DNA of 58,686 nt from Johnsonella sp. (lineage in GTDB: Bacteria > Bacillota > Clostridia > Lachnospirales > Lachnospiraceae), in contig JAUMWW010000016.1 in NCBI GenBank assembly GCA_030529445.1, forward strand, positions 1 through 58,686. Direction: 5' to 3'. The notes beneath the pieces were generated by a model. It was given only the letters and a program-made list of their open reading frames with translations, was not told the origin of the DNA and made no database searches. Both the position numbers and the translations under genes were made by a program. Shown in pieces: positions 25,457-33,201 of the stretch (the stretch's first letter is position 1; each line of letters starts with the position of its first letter).

Positions 25457-27046
25457 TTAATTCAATACAATCGCGTGAACCGGACATTTTTCATAGCAGG
25501 TACCGCATTTAATACATTTTTCCGGATCGATCCGATGCATCGACTTGCGTTCTCCCGTAATACAGGATACAGGACAGTTAATTTTACAAAGCCCGCAGCC
25601 CACGCATTTTTCGGTAACTTCATACATCAGAAGACTCTTGCACACGCCTGCATAGCAGCGCTTCTTTTCAATATGAACGCTGTACTCGTCTTTAAAATAT
25701 CTCAAGGTCGAAAATACGGGATTGGGAGCCGCCTGTCCGAGACCGCATAGGGAGGTATCTCTTATTACTTCGGATAATTCTTTTAAAAATCCGATATCTT
25801 CTTTTTTTCCGTTTCCCTGCGTGATTCTCTCCAGGGTTTCGAGAATTCGTTTATTGCCCACTCTGCAGGGAGTACATTTTCCGCAGGATTCCTCTACGGT
25901 AAAATCCATAAAGAATCTGGCGATATCCACCATGCAGTCATCCTCATCCATGACGACCATGCCTCCCGATCCCATGATGGAACCGATGGATTCCAGACAT
26001 TCGAAATCAACCGTGGTGCTTCCCACCAGCTCCGCCGGGATGCATCCTCCCGAAGGCCCTCCGGTCTGGACAGCTTTTAATTTCTTGCTATTTTTAATCC
26101 CTCCCGAAATCTCATAGATAATCGTGCTCAGCGGCGTACCCATGGGCACCTCCACCAAACCCGCATTCAACACCTTTCCGACGACGGAAAAGACTTTTGT
26201 TCCGGGAGAGTCCTTGGTTCCTATGCTTCTGAACCAATCCACTCCCTTGAGCATAATCATATGTACATTCGCAAGCGTCTCGACATTATTGAGCACTGTC
26301 GGACTCTCGAATAAGCCCTTATGAGCGGTTCTGTAAACCTTATTCCTGGGCATTCCTCTATGACCCTCTATGGACTCGATCAGAGCGGTCGCCTCTCCGC
26401 AGACAAATGCGCCGGCTCCCAGCCTGAGCTCGATGGAAAAAGAGAACTCGCTTCCCAATATGTTCTTTCCAAGCAGACCGAGAGCTTCCGCCTGTCCGAT
26501 CGCGATCTTGAGATTCTTTACCGCCAGAGGATATTCCGCTCTGACATAAATATATCCCTTGGAAGCGCCTACCGCATAGCCGGCAATCGCCATCCCCTCC
26601 AAAACGCTGTGCGGATCCTGCTCCAAAATGCTTCTGTCCATGAATGCGCCCGGATCCCCTTCATCCGCATTGCAGACAATGTATTTTTGCGGCGCATCGT
26701 GGCTGAGCGCCTCCTTCCATTTTCTTCCTGCCGAAAATCCGGCGCCTCCTCTTCCGCGCAGATTGGCGGCAACCATATCCTCGACGATCTTTTCACCGCT
26801 GATCCTTCCTTCCAAAAGATCGGCAAGCGCGATATAGGCTCCCGTTGCAATTGCTTCATTGATATTGTCGGGTTTTATGATTCCGCAGTTTCTGAGCGCG
26901 ATACGAAGCTGCTTCTCATAATATTCTCCCTTCAAATAAAAGGAGCCGTCCTCCCTGATCCCTATACTATCCTCTTTGCTGACTCTTGAAGCCAGATCGG
27001 CATAGGAGCTTAGCTGCAATTCTTTAAGTTGAGCAAAACTTAACAT
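25457..27046 (-). CDS. hydB: Bifurcating hydrogenase NuoF-like subunit HydB
   Basis: Flavin- and NAD-binding subunit, 529 residues, where electron bifurcation between NAD and ferredoxin occurs. The NuoF core shows GRGGAGFSAGRKW, CNADEGDPGAFMDR and the cluster motif ESCGKCTPCRVG. The C-terminus carries two ferredoxin-type [4Fe-4S] motifs, CVGCGLCKINCP and CIKCGTCYEKCP. Compared with Thermotoga HydB it lacks the N-terminal thioredoxin-like [2Fe-2S] domain and starts with about 90 residues of a different helical segment. It lies two bases after hydC and 12 before hydA, so the three are co-translated. Confidence 0.92.
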   Translation of the reverse strand: MLSFAQLKELQLSSYADLASRVSKEDSIGIREDGSFYLKGEYYEKQLRIALRNCGIIKPDNINEAIATGAYIALADLLEGRISGEKIVEDMVAANLRGRGGAGFSAGRKWKEALSHDAPQKYIVCNADEGDPGAFMDRSILEQDPHSVLEGMAIAGYAVGASKGYIYVRAEYPLAVKNLKIAIGQAEALGLLGKNILGSEFSFSIELRLGAGAFVCGEATALIESIEGHRGMPRNKVYRTAHKGLFESPTVLNNVETLANVHMIMLKGVDWFRSIGTKDSPGTKVFSVVGKVLNAGLVEVPMGTPLSTIIYEISGGIKNSKKLKAVQTGGPSGGCIPAELVGSTTVDFECLESIGSIMGSGGMVVMDEDDCMVDIARFFMDFTVEESCGKCTPCRVGNKRILETLERITQGNGKKEDIGFLKELSEVIRDTSLCGLGQAAPNPVFSTLRYFKDEYSVHIEKKRCYAGVCKSLLMYEVTEKCVGCGLCKINCPVSCITGERKSMHRIDPEKCIKCGTCYEKCPVHAIVLN

Positions 27047-27048
27047 TT

Positions 27049-27528
27049 CTATTCCTCCTTATACTTTGCCAATATCATAGGTATTTCATCCGGATGAACC
27101 TTTCCGTAAAGCTCCTCATTGATCATCAACACGGGAGCGTTGCTGCAGTCTCCCAAACATCTTGTCTGGGCAATCGAAAACTGTAAATCTTCCGTGGTCT
27201 CTCCGAATTTGATTCCGAGCTCTTCTTCTAGCCTTTTCAGAACATCCGCCGCACCTTTTACATAGCACGCCGTTCCCAGGCAAACGCTGATTTGATATTT
27301 CCCCTTCGGTTTATCTACAAAATAGGAATAAAATGTCAGTACTCCGTATACCTTGGAAGCCGGGATATCGAGCTGTTTTGCGATGTATGCCTGGGCTTCC
27401 TTCGGAATATATCCGTAATGCTCCTGAGTCTTATGAAGAATACTGATTAAATCGGACTCCTTCTTTCCGGTTTCATCAATGATCTTCTGTAAGTAATCAA
27501 ACTCACTTTGTATACAGTCTTTACACAT
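27049..27528 (-). CDS. hydC: Bifurcating hydrogenase NuoE-like subunit HydC
   Basis: A 159-residue thioredoxin-like [2Fe-2S] protein that passes electrons within the hydrogenase complex. The cluster ligands are in SVCLGTACYVKGA and TRCLGDCSNAPV, and the N-terminal helical part (LPYI-like segment HYGYIPKEAQAYIAK) matches the NuoE family. First gene of the operon; AGAGGAGGTAATC precedes the ATG. It overlaps nothing and is two bases from hydB. Confidence 0.92.
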   Translation of the reverse strand: MCKDCIQSEFDYLQKIIDETGKKESDLISILHKTQEHYGYIPKEAQAYIAKQLDIPASKVYGVLTFYSYFVDKPKGKYQISVCLGTACYVKGAADVLKRLEEELGIKFGETTEDLQFSIAQTRCLGDCSNAPVLMINEELYGKVHPDEIPMILAKYKEE

Positions 27529-27559
27529 ATTTCTGATTACCTCCTCTTCTTATAGTTAA

Positions 27560-27580
27560 ATTATACATAAATCGCGATTT
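27560..27580 (-). promoter_or_regulatory. hydCBA promoter with a palindrome
   Basis: -10 TATAAT (27560-27565) on the minus strand. Immediately upstream, in the -35/-10 spacer, is the 12-base perfect palindrome AAATCGCGATTT (27569-27580), a possible operator. No strong -35 hexamer is visible, which fits an activated or repressed promoter. Confidence 0.45.
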
Positions 27581-27950
27581 TTTTTGAATCATCTCAGTCC
27601 TTTTTTTTGCTTCCGTTTTTATAATATTTTGGAGATAAAAAGCTCCATTTTTATTTATTTTCACGAATCTGTTTTATCTTAAATCCGTCAAAAATAAGGA
27701 TATTTCTATTTTTTTGTGCATATCGACGAATTGAATCTTTGTTTTCTCCGTTTTAATCCATCCTTTTTATCTTGAATTTTAAAAATACACAAAGAATATT
27801 TTTTTATTTTATCTCGTTTTTTTCGGGTTCTATCGTTAAATAAATATTTTTATTTGTATTGCTGATAATTCTCCGCTTTATTTCCGAGTTAAATCGGCAG
27901 AAGCTTTAATTTCTACAAAATTACTATGAATTAAAAGATCTTCCTCACTT

Positions 27951-27989
27951 CCGATTTCTTATTTTCTTCCGAAATATCAAAGAAATCGG
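27951..27989. repeat. Perfect 10-bp inverted repeat
   Basis: CCGATTTCTT (27951-27960) and AAGAAATCGG (27980-27989) with a 19-base loop. On the plus strand the 3' side runs into GAGGCTTTCTTT. It could be a weak terminator or part of a small RNA. Confidence 0.4.
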
Positions 27990-28066
27990 GAGGCTTTCTT
28001 TATCTATTCCTGTTTTTTTATTTTATCCGGAGATAAGTTTTCCAAAAAATCAAGCCGGATTTTCTC

Positions 28067-28095
28067 TTTAAAAACCGCCTTAAATATGCTATTAT
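28067..28095 (+). promoter_or_regulatory. Promoter of the allantoinase-permease unit
   Basis: -35 TTTAAA (28067-28072), 17-base spacer, -10 TATTAT (28090-28095) with an upstream TGC making it an extended -10. The leader is about 150 bases. Confidence 0.5.
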
Positions 28096-28252
28096 TTTAC
28101 CGTATTTACTGAGGTTTCTGAAAAGATATTCTTTTGTTCCTTTCTTTTTTCTTACCCGGTTTTAAAACAAAGTGTTTATGATCCGTACCGCTTCAACAGA
28201 ATCAAGAACCAATCAACATAGAAATATGATGTGTATCATAAGGAGGAAAAAT

Positions 28253-29632
28253 ATGTATGATGTATTAATCAAACACGGAAAAGTAGTAAACAGCGACAGG
28301 ATCTCCGATACCAATATTTTGGTAAAAGACGGAAAAATTGCCGCACTGACTGAAGCCGGAATCGAGCCTGAAGCAAAAAAAGTCATCGATGCGGGGGGAA
28401 AGCTTGTGTTTCCGGGAGCCATCGATACCCATTCCCATCTTAACGATCCCGGATACGAATGGAGAGAGGATTTCGAACACGGAACCGCCGCGGCTGCTGT
28501 GGGAGGCTATACGACCATTATCGATATGCCGCTGCAAAACGATCCGACGATGGCAAACGCAAAAGCCTTCGATAATAAGCTGGAAAAAGTCGGTCCGAAA
28601 GCCTATGTCGATTTCTGCTTTTGGGGAGGTCTGATCGACGGAAATTTCAAGGATCTGAAAGATATGGATGATAAAGGATGCGTTGCCTTCAAATCTTTCA
28701 TCGGTCCCGTATCTCCCGATTACAGCTCCTTAAGCTACGGACAGGTTCTGGAGGCGATGGAGATTATCCGGGAATTTGACGGAATGGCAGGATTCCACTG
28801 CGAAGATTACTCCATGATTAAATGGCAGGAACAGAGAATGAAAAACGAAGGCAGGCTGGATTGGCAGGCATTTTTAGATTCCAGACCGGTCATCGCGGAG
28901 CTTATCGCGACCGTAGCCATCATCGAGCTTGCAAAAACCACCGGCTGCAAGGCGCATATCTGCCATGTCAGCAGTCCGGATGTTGCCGAAAGAATCAAGC
29001 AGGCACAGAAAGAAGGCTATCCGATCACCGCGGAAACCTGTTCTCACTATTTGAGTATGACGGATCAGGATGTGATCAAAAACGGCGCACTCTTTAAATG
29101 CGCTCCCCCTCTGCGTTCGGCAGAAGAGCTCGAGCGCTTATGGGAATATGTAAAGGACGGAGTTTTCAGCGGCATCAGCAGCGATCATTCGCCCTGTACA
29201 TACGATGAAAAATTCAATGAGATGCTCGGACAGAAAATCACCAATGTCTTTGAGGCATGGGGAGGAATCAGCGGCATACAAAGCGGCTTCCAGACGGCAT
29301 TTAACGAGGGATGCACAAAAAGAGGCATCTGTCCCACCGTGCTGGCAAACGCAATGTCCGTTCTTCCGGCTAAGACCTTCGGAATTTACGGAAAAAAGGG
29401 AGATATCAAAATCGGTTTTGATGCGGATCTCCTCATCGTCGATCCCGAAAAAGAATGGGAAATCACAGCCGACTCGCTTTATTATGTCAATAAGCTTTCC
29501 GCCTTTATCGGCATGAAAGGAAAGGGAATCCCCGTTCTTACGATGATTCGCGGCACCGTAGTTGCCGAGAACGGAAAGATCTGCGCAGAAAAAGGCTTCG
29601 GACAATTGGTGAAAAAAATAAAGACCTCTTAG
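28253..29632 (+). CDS. allB: Allantoinase / cyclic amidohydrolase
   Basis: Metal-dependent amidohydrolase of 459 residues, probably opening the hydantoin ring of allantoin to allantoate. Metal-binding positions are DTHSHL, the Lys of AFKSFIG (carboxylated in the family), FHCED, CHVSSPD and ISSDHSPC. The pieces ETCSHYL and WGGISGIQSG are typical of allantoinases rather than dihydropyrimidinases. The ATG at 28253 has AAGGAGG eight bases before it; the frame extends 27 codons further upstream without a ribosome-binding site. The adjacent NCS1 permease supports an allantoin role, but no other ureide-catabolism genes are present, so a different hydantoin substrate is possible. Confidence 0.78.
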   Translation: MYDVLIKHGKVVNSDRISDTNILVKDGKIAALTEAGIEPEAKKVIDAGGKLVFPGAIDTHSHLNDPGYEWREDFEHGTAAAAVGGYTTIIDMPLQNDPTMANAKAFDNKLEKVGPKAYVDFCFWGGLIDGNFKDLKDMDDKGCVAFKSFIGPVSPDYSSLSYGQVLEAMEIIREFDGMAGFHCEDYSMIKWQEQRMKNEGRLDWQAFLDSRPVIAELIATVAIIELAKTTGCKAHICHVSSPDVAERIKQAQKEGYPITAETCSHYLSMTDQDVIKNGALFKCAPPLRSAEELERLWEYVKDGVFSGISSDHSPCTYDEKFNEMLGQKITNVFEAWGGISGIQSGFQTAFNEGCTKRGICPTVLANAMSVLPAKTFGIYGKKGDIKIGFDADLLIVDPEKEWEITADSLYYVNKLSAFIGMKGKGIPVLTMIRGTVVAENGKICAEKGFGQLVKKIKTS

Positions 29633-29648
29633 GGGAAAGGAGAATCGG

Positions 29649-29675
29649 ATGCCTTCTGCATGCAGAACATCCTGA
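29649..29675 (+). CDS. Possible 8-codon leader peptide before the permease
   Basis: ATG CCT TCT GCA TGC AGA ACA TCC TGA. AAAGGAG lies six bases before its ATG, whereas the permease ATG, 12 bases after the TGA, has no good ribosome-binding site of its own. This arrangement suggests translation coupled through a mini-ORF. It might also be chance; conservation is not known. Confidence 0.35.
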   Translation: MPSACRTS

Positions 29676-29687
29676 AAATCAAAATTT

Positions 29688-31049
29688 ATGAGCAAAATAA
29701 TTGAAAATCAGGTACTGAATCCTGAATTGATTAAAAATGTAGATAAAGATTTGCAGCCCACAGACAAGAGAATCATGACTCCCATCTCCTATGCCGCAAG
29801 CTTTATGGGCGGCTGTGTATCCATCGGAACCTTTTCCATGGGAGCGGGACTGATCGGGGCATTGACCGTAACACAGGCTGTCATCGCCATGAGCATAGGC
29901 TGTCTTGTCATTGCCATCGCTCTTGTTTTCATCGGCAACTGCGGGCATAAATACGGCATTCCTTATACCGTCCAGCTCAGAAGCAGTTTCGGTACGACGG
30001 GAGTAAAAATTCCCGGTATTTTAAGAGGGCTTCCGGCAATTATCTGGTTCGGCTTTCAAAGCTGGATAGGAGCCGGCGCGATCAACGGATGCTTAAAAAT
30101 ACTCTTCGGCTTCGACCATCTTCCTATGGTTTATGTTTTATTCACCCTGATCCAGGTTGCGCTTGCCATCCGCGGATTTGAGAGCATTAAGTGGCTGGAG
30201 AATATTTCGAGTATTTTCATCATCGCGATTTTAATATACATGCTCTATGTGGTCAGAACGAAGTTCTCTACGGAATTATCGGACAGCTTCTCCGGCATTA
30301 AAGGAACCTGGGGTCTGCCTTTCTGGGCTGCGACAACTTCATTTTTGGGCATTTATTCCACGATGATCATCAACGCCTCGGACTATTCCCGAAATCTGGA
30401 AACCAAGGTCGGACCGACCTTCACCGGCAGCATTTATACTCTGTCCATCCTCCCCGTTACCCTCTTTATGGGACTCATCGGTCTGCTTGTTGCAACCGCT
30501 ACCGGAAATTCCGATCCGGTCGAGGTCTTTGCAACCACGATGGACAGCAAGTTTTTAACCATTGTCACCCTTCTTTTCATTGCATTTGCTCAGGTTACGA
30601 CCAATGTACTCAATAATATCGTTCCTCCGGCATATGTTTTGATGGAATCCTTTAAGGTGAAATGGTCCCACGGTACGATTCTGGTCGGCATTTTATCCAT
30701 CTTATCCATGCCTTGGAAGCTGGTTACCGCAGAATCCGCTGCCGGACTCAATCTCTTTGTTCAGTTTTACTCCGCTTTCCTGGGACCGATCTTTGCCGTC
30801 ATGGTCGTGGATTATTATATTCTGAGAAGAAAGAAGCTCGATATCAACCATATGTATGATAAGAACGGTCCCTTCAAGGGCGTCAACTGGGCAGCCATGA
30901 TCGCCATACTGGTCGGCTCCGCCTGCTCGCTGCTTCTGGTTTCTCTCTCATGGTATGTAAGCCTTCTGCCTACCGGCATTGCTTATTATCTGCTCATGAA
31001 ATACATGCCCTCTTCGGAAAAATTCAGGAAGGGAACGATTTTCGAATAA
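29688..31049 (+). CDS. NCS1-family nucleobase/allantoin permease
   Basis: Membrane symporter of 453 residues with about twelve hydrophobic segments. NCS1 hallmarks include the N-terminal NPELIKNVDKDLQPTDKRIM segment before helix 1, SFMGGCVSIGTF, WFGFQSWIGAGAINGC, INASDYSRN and VDYYILRRKKLD, as in PucI/Mhp1-type carriers. It follows the allantoinase on the same strand with a 55-base gap and is closed by a strong terminator, so it most likely brings in allantoin. Cytosine or hydantoin transport cannot be excluded. There is no proper ribosome-binding site directly before the ATG. Confidence 0.85.
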   Translation: MSKIIENQVLNPELIKNVDKDLQPTDKRIMTPISYAASFMGGCVSIGTFSMGAGLIGALTVTQAVIAMSIGCLVIAIALVFIGNCGHKYGIPYTVQLRSSFGTTGVKIPGILRGLPAIIWFGFQSWIGAGAINGCLKILFGFDHLPMVYVLFTLIQVALAIRGFESIKWLENISSIFIIAILIYMLYVVRTKFSTELSDSFSGIKGTWGLPFWAATTSFLGIYSTMIINASDYSRNLETKVGPTFTGSIYTLSILPVTLFMGLIGLLVATATGNSDPVEVFATTMDSKFLTIVTLLFIAFAQVTTNVLNNIVPPAYVLMESFKVKWSHGTILVGILSILSMPWKLVTAESAAGLNLFVQFYSAFLGPIFAVMVVDYYILRRKKLDINHMYDKNGPFKGVNWAAMIAILVGSACSLLLVSLSWYVSLLPTGIAYYLLMKYMPSSEKFRKGTIFE

Positions 31050-31117
31050 GAGAATACTATCAAATCATGAAATCAGAAGGAAATAAGCCGCAATAAAGCG
31101 CTGATTCCATGAATCTT

Positions 31118-31174
31118 AAAAGGACCGATCTCCCTTTGAGCTCATCATCGCTCTCTCGGATATCGGTCCTTTTT
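31118..31174. terminator. Bidirectional terminator between permease and rng
   Basis: AAAAGGACCGAT (from 31118) pairs with ATCGGTCCTTTT (31162-31173). T-runs lie on both sides, so it serves the converging permease and rng transcripts. Confidence 0.8.
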
Positions 31175-31178
31175 CATC

Positions 31179-32408
31179 TTATTCATTTTCTTTTTTCTGC
31201 CGGAAATGCTCGCAGAGAGGCTTCTTGATCTTCTGCCTCGTCATCTCCATCAAATGCAGAGAGGTAAATCCCAGAGCGCTTGCCTTGACGGGATCCTTCT
31301 TCAATTCCTGATTGAAGCGGTAAAGGAGCTCTTCCTTATCCTCCCTTGCGCTCATATCAATAAAATCTATAATGATAATTCCGGATAAATTACGCATTCT
31401 CAGCTGTCTCGCAATCTCAATCATGGCTTCGAAATTCGTTTCCCGGATCAGATTCCGGGCATTCCCTCCTTTTGAAGAGGGCTTTCCCTCCTTCTTTCCG
31501 GTATTCACATCGATCACGCTCAGCGCTTCCGTCTGTTCGATAACAAGATATGCTCCGGATTTCAGCCAGACCTTCTTCGCCAATGCCTGCGAAAGCAGAC
31601 TCTCAATTGCATAAAGCTTGCTAAGGGAAAGCATCTCATCCCGGTAATGGCGGAGATTTTCCGCTGCAATCAGATTCTTTTCTTTACAATACTCCGAAAT
31701 CTCCAGATACACCTCTTCGATATCCGTAAGGATCTCCGATAAAAATCCCTCCCCCTTTTTTTTAATCATATGGATATATGCGCTCTCAGCCTCATAGAGC
31801 AGGGAAGGAGCTTTCCTGTATAAGGCGTGTTCGATGAGGGAAAGAAGCTTTTTTTCCAGAGCTTTTGCTTCCGCCTCAATCTTTACAAAATCCGCCCCGT
31901 ATGCATTGGTTCTTAAGAGAATATCCGCTCCCTCTCCGATTTTCAGCTTTAATTCCTTTTTTGCTTCTTCTTTCCAGTCCGCATCCTTGATTTTGGAAGA
32001 AAATAAAAGCCTCCCCCTTCCGACCGTCGCAACGCTGTACACTCCGCTGAAAGCCAGCTTTGAGGAGGCGATCGGAGCCTTCGTTTTTGCCGCCTCTCTG
32101 ACGATCTGCACGATAATCTCGTCTCCCGGTTTCAGGGATTCATGTTTTTTTTGATCGGCATAAATCGGATTGCGATTATCCTTTAAGCTGTAAAAGCAGG
32201 TGATTTTTTCTCCTCTGTATTCGATATCGATGAATGCCGCATCGATATTCGGCATAAGATCCTTCACCTTTGCAATATGTATGCTGCCCAGTAATCCTTT
32301 TTCTTTTTCGTATACCTCGATATCATATGCCTGACGATCTAAAAAGAGGATAGAAATCCTCTTATCCTCATAATCGGTGATGATCAGTCTGTTTTCCTTT
32401 TTCCGCAT
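31179..32408 (-). CDS. rng: Ribonuclease E/G family protein
   Basis: Endoribonuclease of 409 residues acting in RNA processing. It has the S1-like N-terminal portion (SIHIAKVKDLMPNIDAAFID), the RNase E/G catalytic core with LSVIDVNTGK and IIIIDFIDM (the Asp pair binding magnesium), and the end GFTSLHLMEMTRQKI. It is shorter than E. coli RNase G and lacks the zinc-link Cys pair seen in larger members. It is the last gene of an operon with the two TIGR radical-SAM-linked proteins, 21 bases after the upstream gene. In many Clostridia rplU and rpmA follow here; they do not in this window. Confidence 0.85.
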   Translation of the reverse strand: MRKKENRLIITDYEDKRISILFLDRQAYDIEVYEKEKGLLGSIHIAKVKDLMPNIDAAFIDIEYRGEKITCFYSLKDNRNPIYADQKKHESLKPGDEIIVQIVREAAKTKAPIASSKLAFSGVYSVATVGRGRLLFSSKIKDADWKEEAKKELKLKIGEGADILLRTNAYGADFVKIEAEAKALEKKLLSLIEHALYRKAPSLLYEAESAYIHMIKKKGEGFLSEILTDIEEVYLEISEYCKEKNLIAAENLRHYRDEMLSLSKLYAIESLLSQALAKKVWLKSGAYLVIEQTEALSVIDVNTGKKEGKPSSKGGNARNLIRETNFEAMIEIARQLRMRNLSGIIIIDFIDMSAREDKEELLYRFNQELKKDPVKASALGFTSLHLMEMTRQKIKKPLCEHFRQKKENE

Positions 32409-32429
32409 TCTCTCTTCCTCTTTGCCCTG

Positions 32430-33161
32430 TTAAAAATCCTCTCCGTATTCCTCAAGACTCTTTCCTTCTTCCGTATAAAGCTCGGTTCGTCTGATTCCCG
32501 AGCGATATTTCGGCAGATCCGCATAGCTTTGGAGAGCCTCCAGCAAGAGTTTGGGCTTTACATTATTATTGCTGCCCTGAGAAACATGCAGAAGAATCGA
32601 AGTTTTCCCTTCCCATTCTTCCGCCTCCATCCGATAAATCAAAGGCTTGATATCCTGGTAAATGATCTTTTCCTTGCTCTTTTTTTCTACGATGATCTCT
32701 TCTTGCTTCATCAGCCGCTCGATACAGGATTGTAAAAATTCCCTGCTCGGATAATCTTTTTCCCCTCTTTTTTCTTCGTCCTGCTCTTTCTCGAGAAAAT
32801 AAATTCTGTACTGCGCCGAAGCAACCAATGCCATCGCATTCCTGCTGTTTTGAGGAAGCTTTTTAAAGGAAAGTATTTCCATTCCCTCACACATGCTCTC
32901 GTTGAGGCGACGAATCGCCTCTTCCGAGGAAAGCTGTGCCGCCCTCTCGTCTTCCAGCTCGATATCCATATATTCTCCGATTCCCTCTATGCCTATTCCG
33001 AGCGCGGAGGCAAAGGACATGATCTGATGGGGAGAGTAGCCTGTGCTGTATTTGATCGGCAGCTCGCTCCTTCTGATAGCTTTTTGAAAATACCTCAGCA
33101 TATCGAGATGACCGACGAATCTCATATGACCGATTTTTGAAAACTTCACTCTTATCTTCAA
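32430..33161 (-). CDS. TIGR03936-family radical-SAM-linked protein (DUF2344)
   Basis: A 243-residue protein of the DUF2344/TIGR03936 type. Typical segments are FSKIGHMRFVGHLDMLR at the N-terminus and YSPHQIMSFASALGIGIEG. Members are encoded beside, or fused to, the B12-binding radical-SAM protein of family TIGR03960, as here, with a 40-base gap. The biochemical role is not established. Its constant link to RNase G and ribosomal-protein genes suggests an RNA- or ribosome-related modification, which is inference. Confidence 0.85.
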   Translation of the reverse strand: MKIRVKFSKIGHMRFVGHLDMLRYFQKAIRRSELPIKYSTGYSPHQIMSFASALGIGIEGIGEYMDIELEDERAAQLSSEEAIRRLNESMCEGMEILSFKKLPQNSRNAMALVASAQYRIYFLEKEQDEEKRGEKDYPSREFLQSCIERLMKQEEIIVEKKSKEKIIYQDIKPLIYRMEAEEWEGKTSILLHVSQGSNNNVKPKLLLEALQSYADLPKYRSGIRRTELYTEEGKSLEEYGEDF

Positions 33162-33201
33162 TCTTCCGGCTCCTGTCTGTTTTTTAAGTCTTTTCTTTTC
33201 A

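Larger units (their letters stand above)
27529..28252. other. AT-rich intergenic region between hydC and the allantoinase gene
   Basis: 724 bases with divergent promoters: the hyd -10 region at 27560-27565 and the allantoinase promoter at 28067-28095. A perfect 10-bp stem is at 27951-27989, and a smaller inverted repeat ATCCGG/CCGGAT at 28025-28060. Runs of T and A dominate the middle. No convincing ORF or tRNA was seen. Confidence 0.55.

Noticed and set aside
27529-28171. Possible small RNA or missed gene in the long AT-rich gap between hydC and allantoinase
   Set aside because: Only a 10-bp inverted repeat without a good T-run was found; no promoter clearly points at it.
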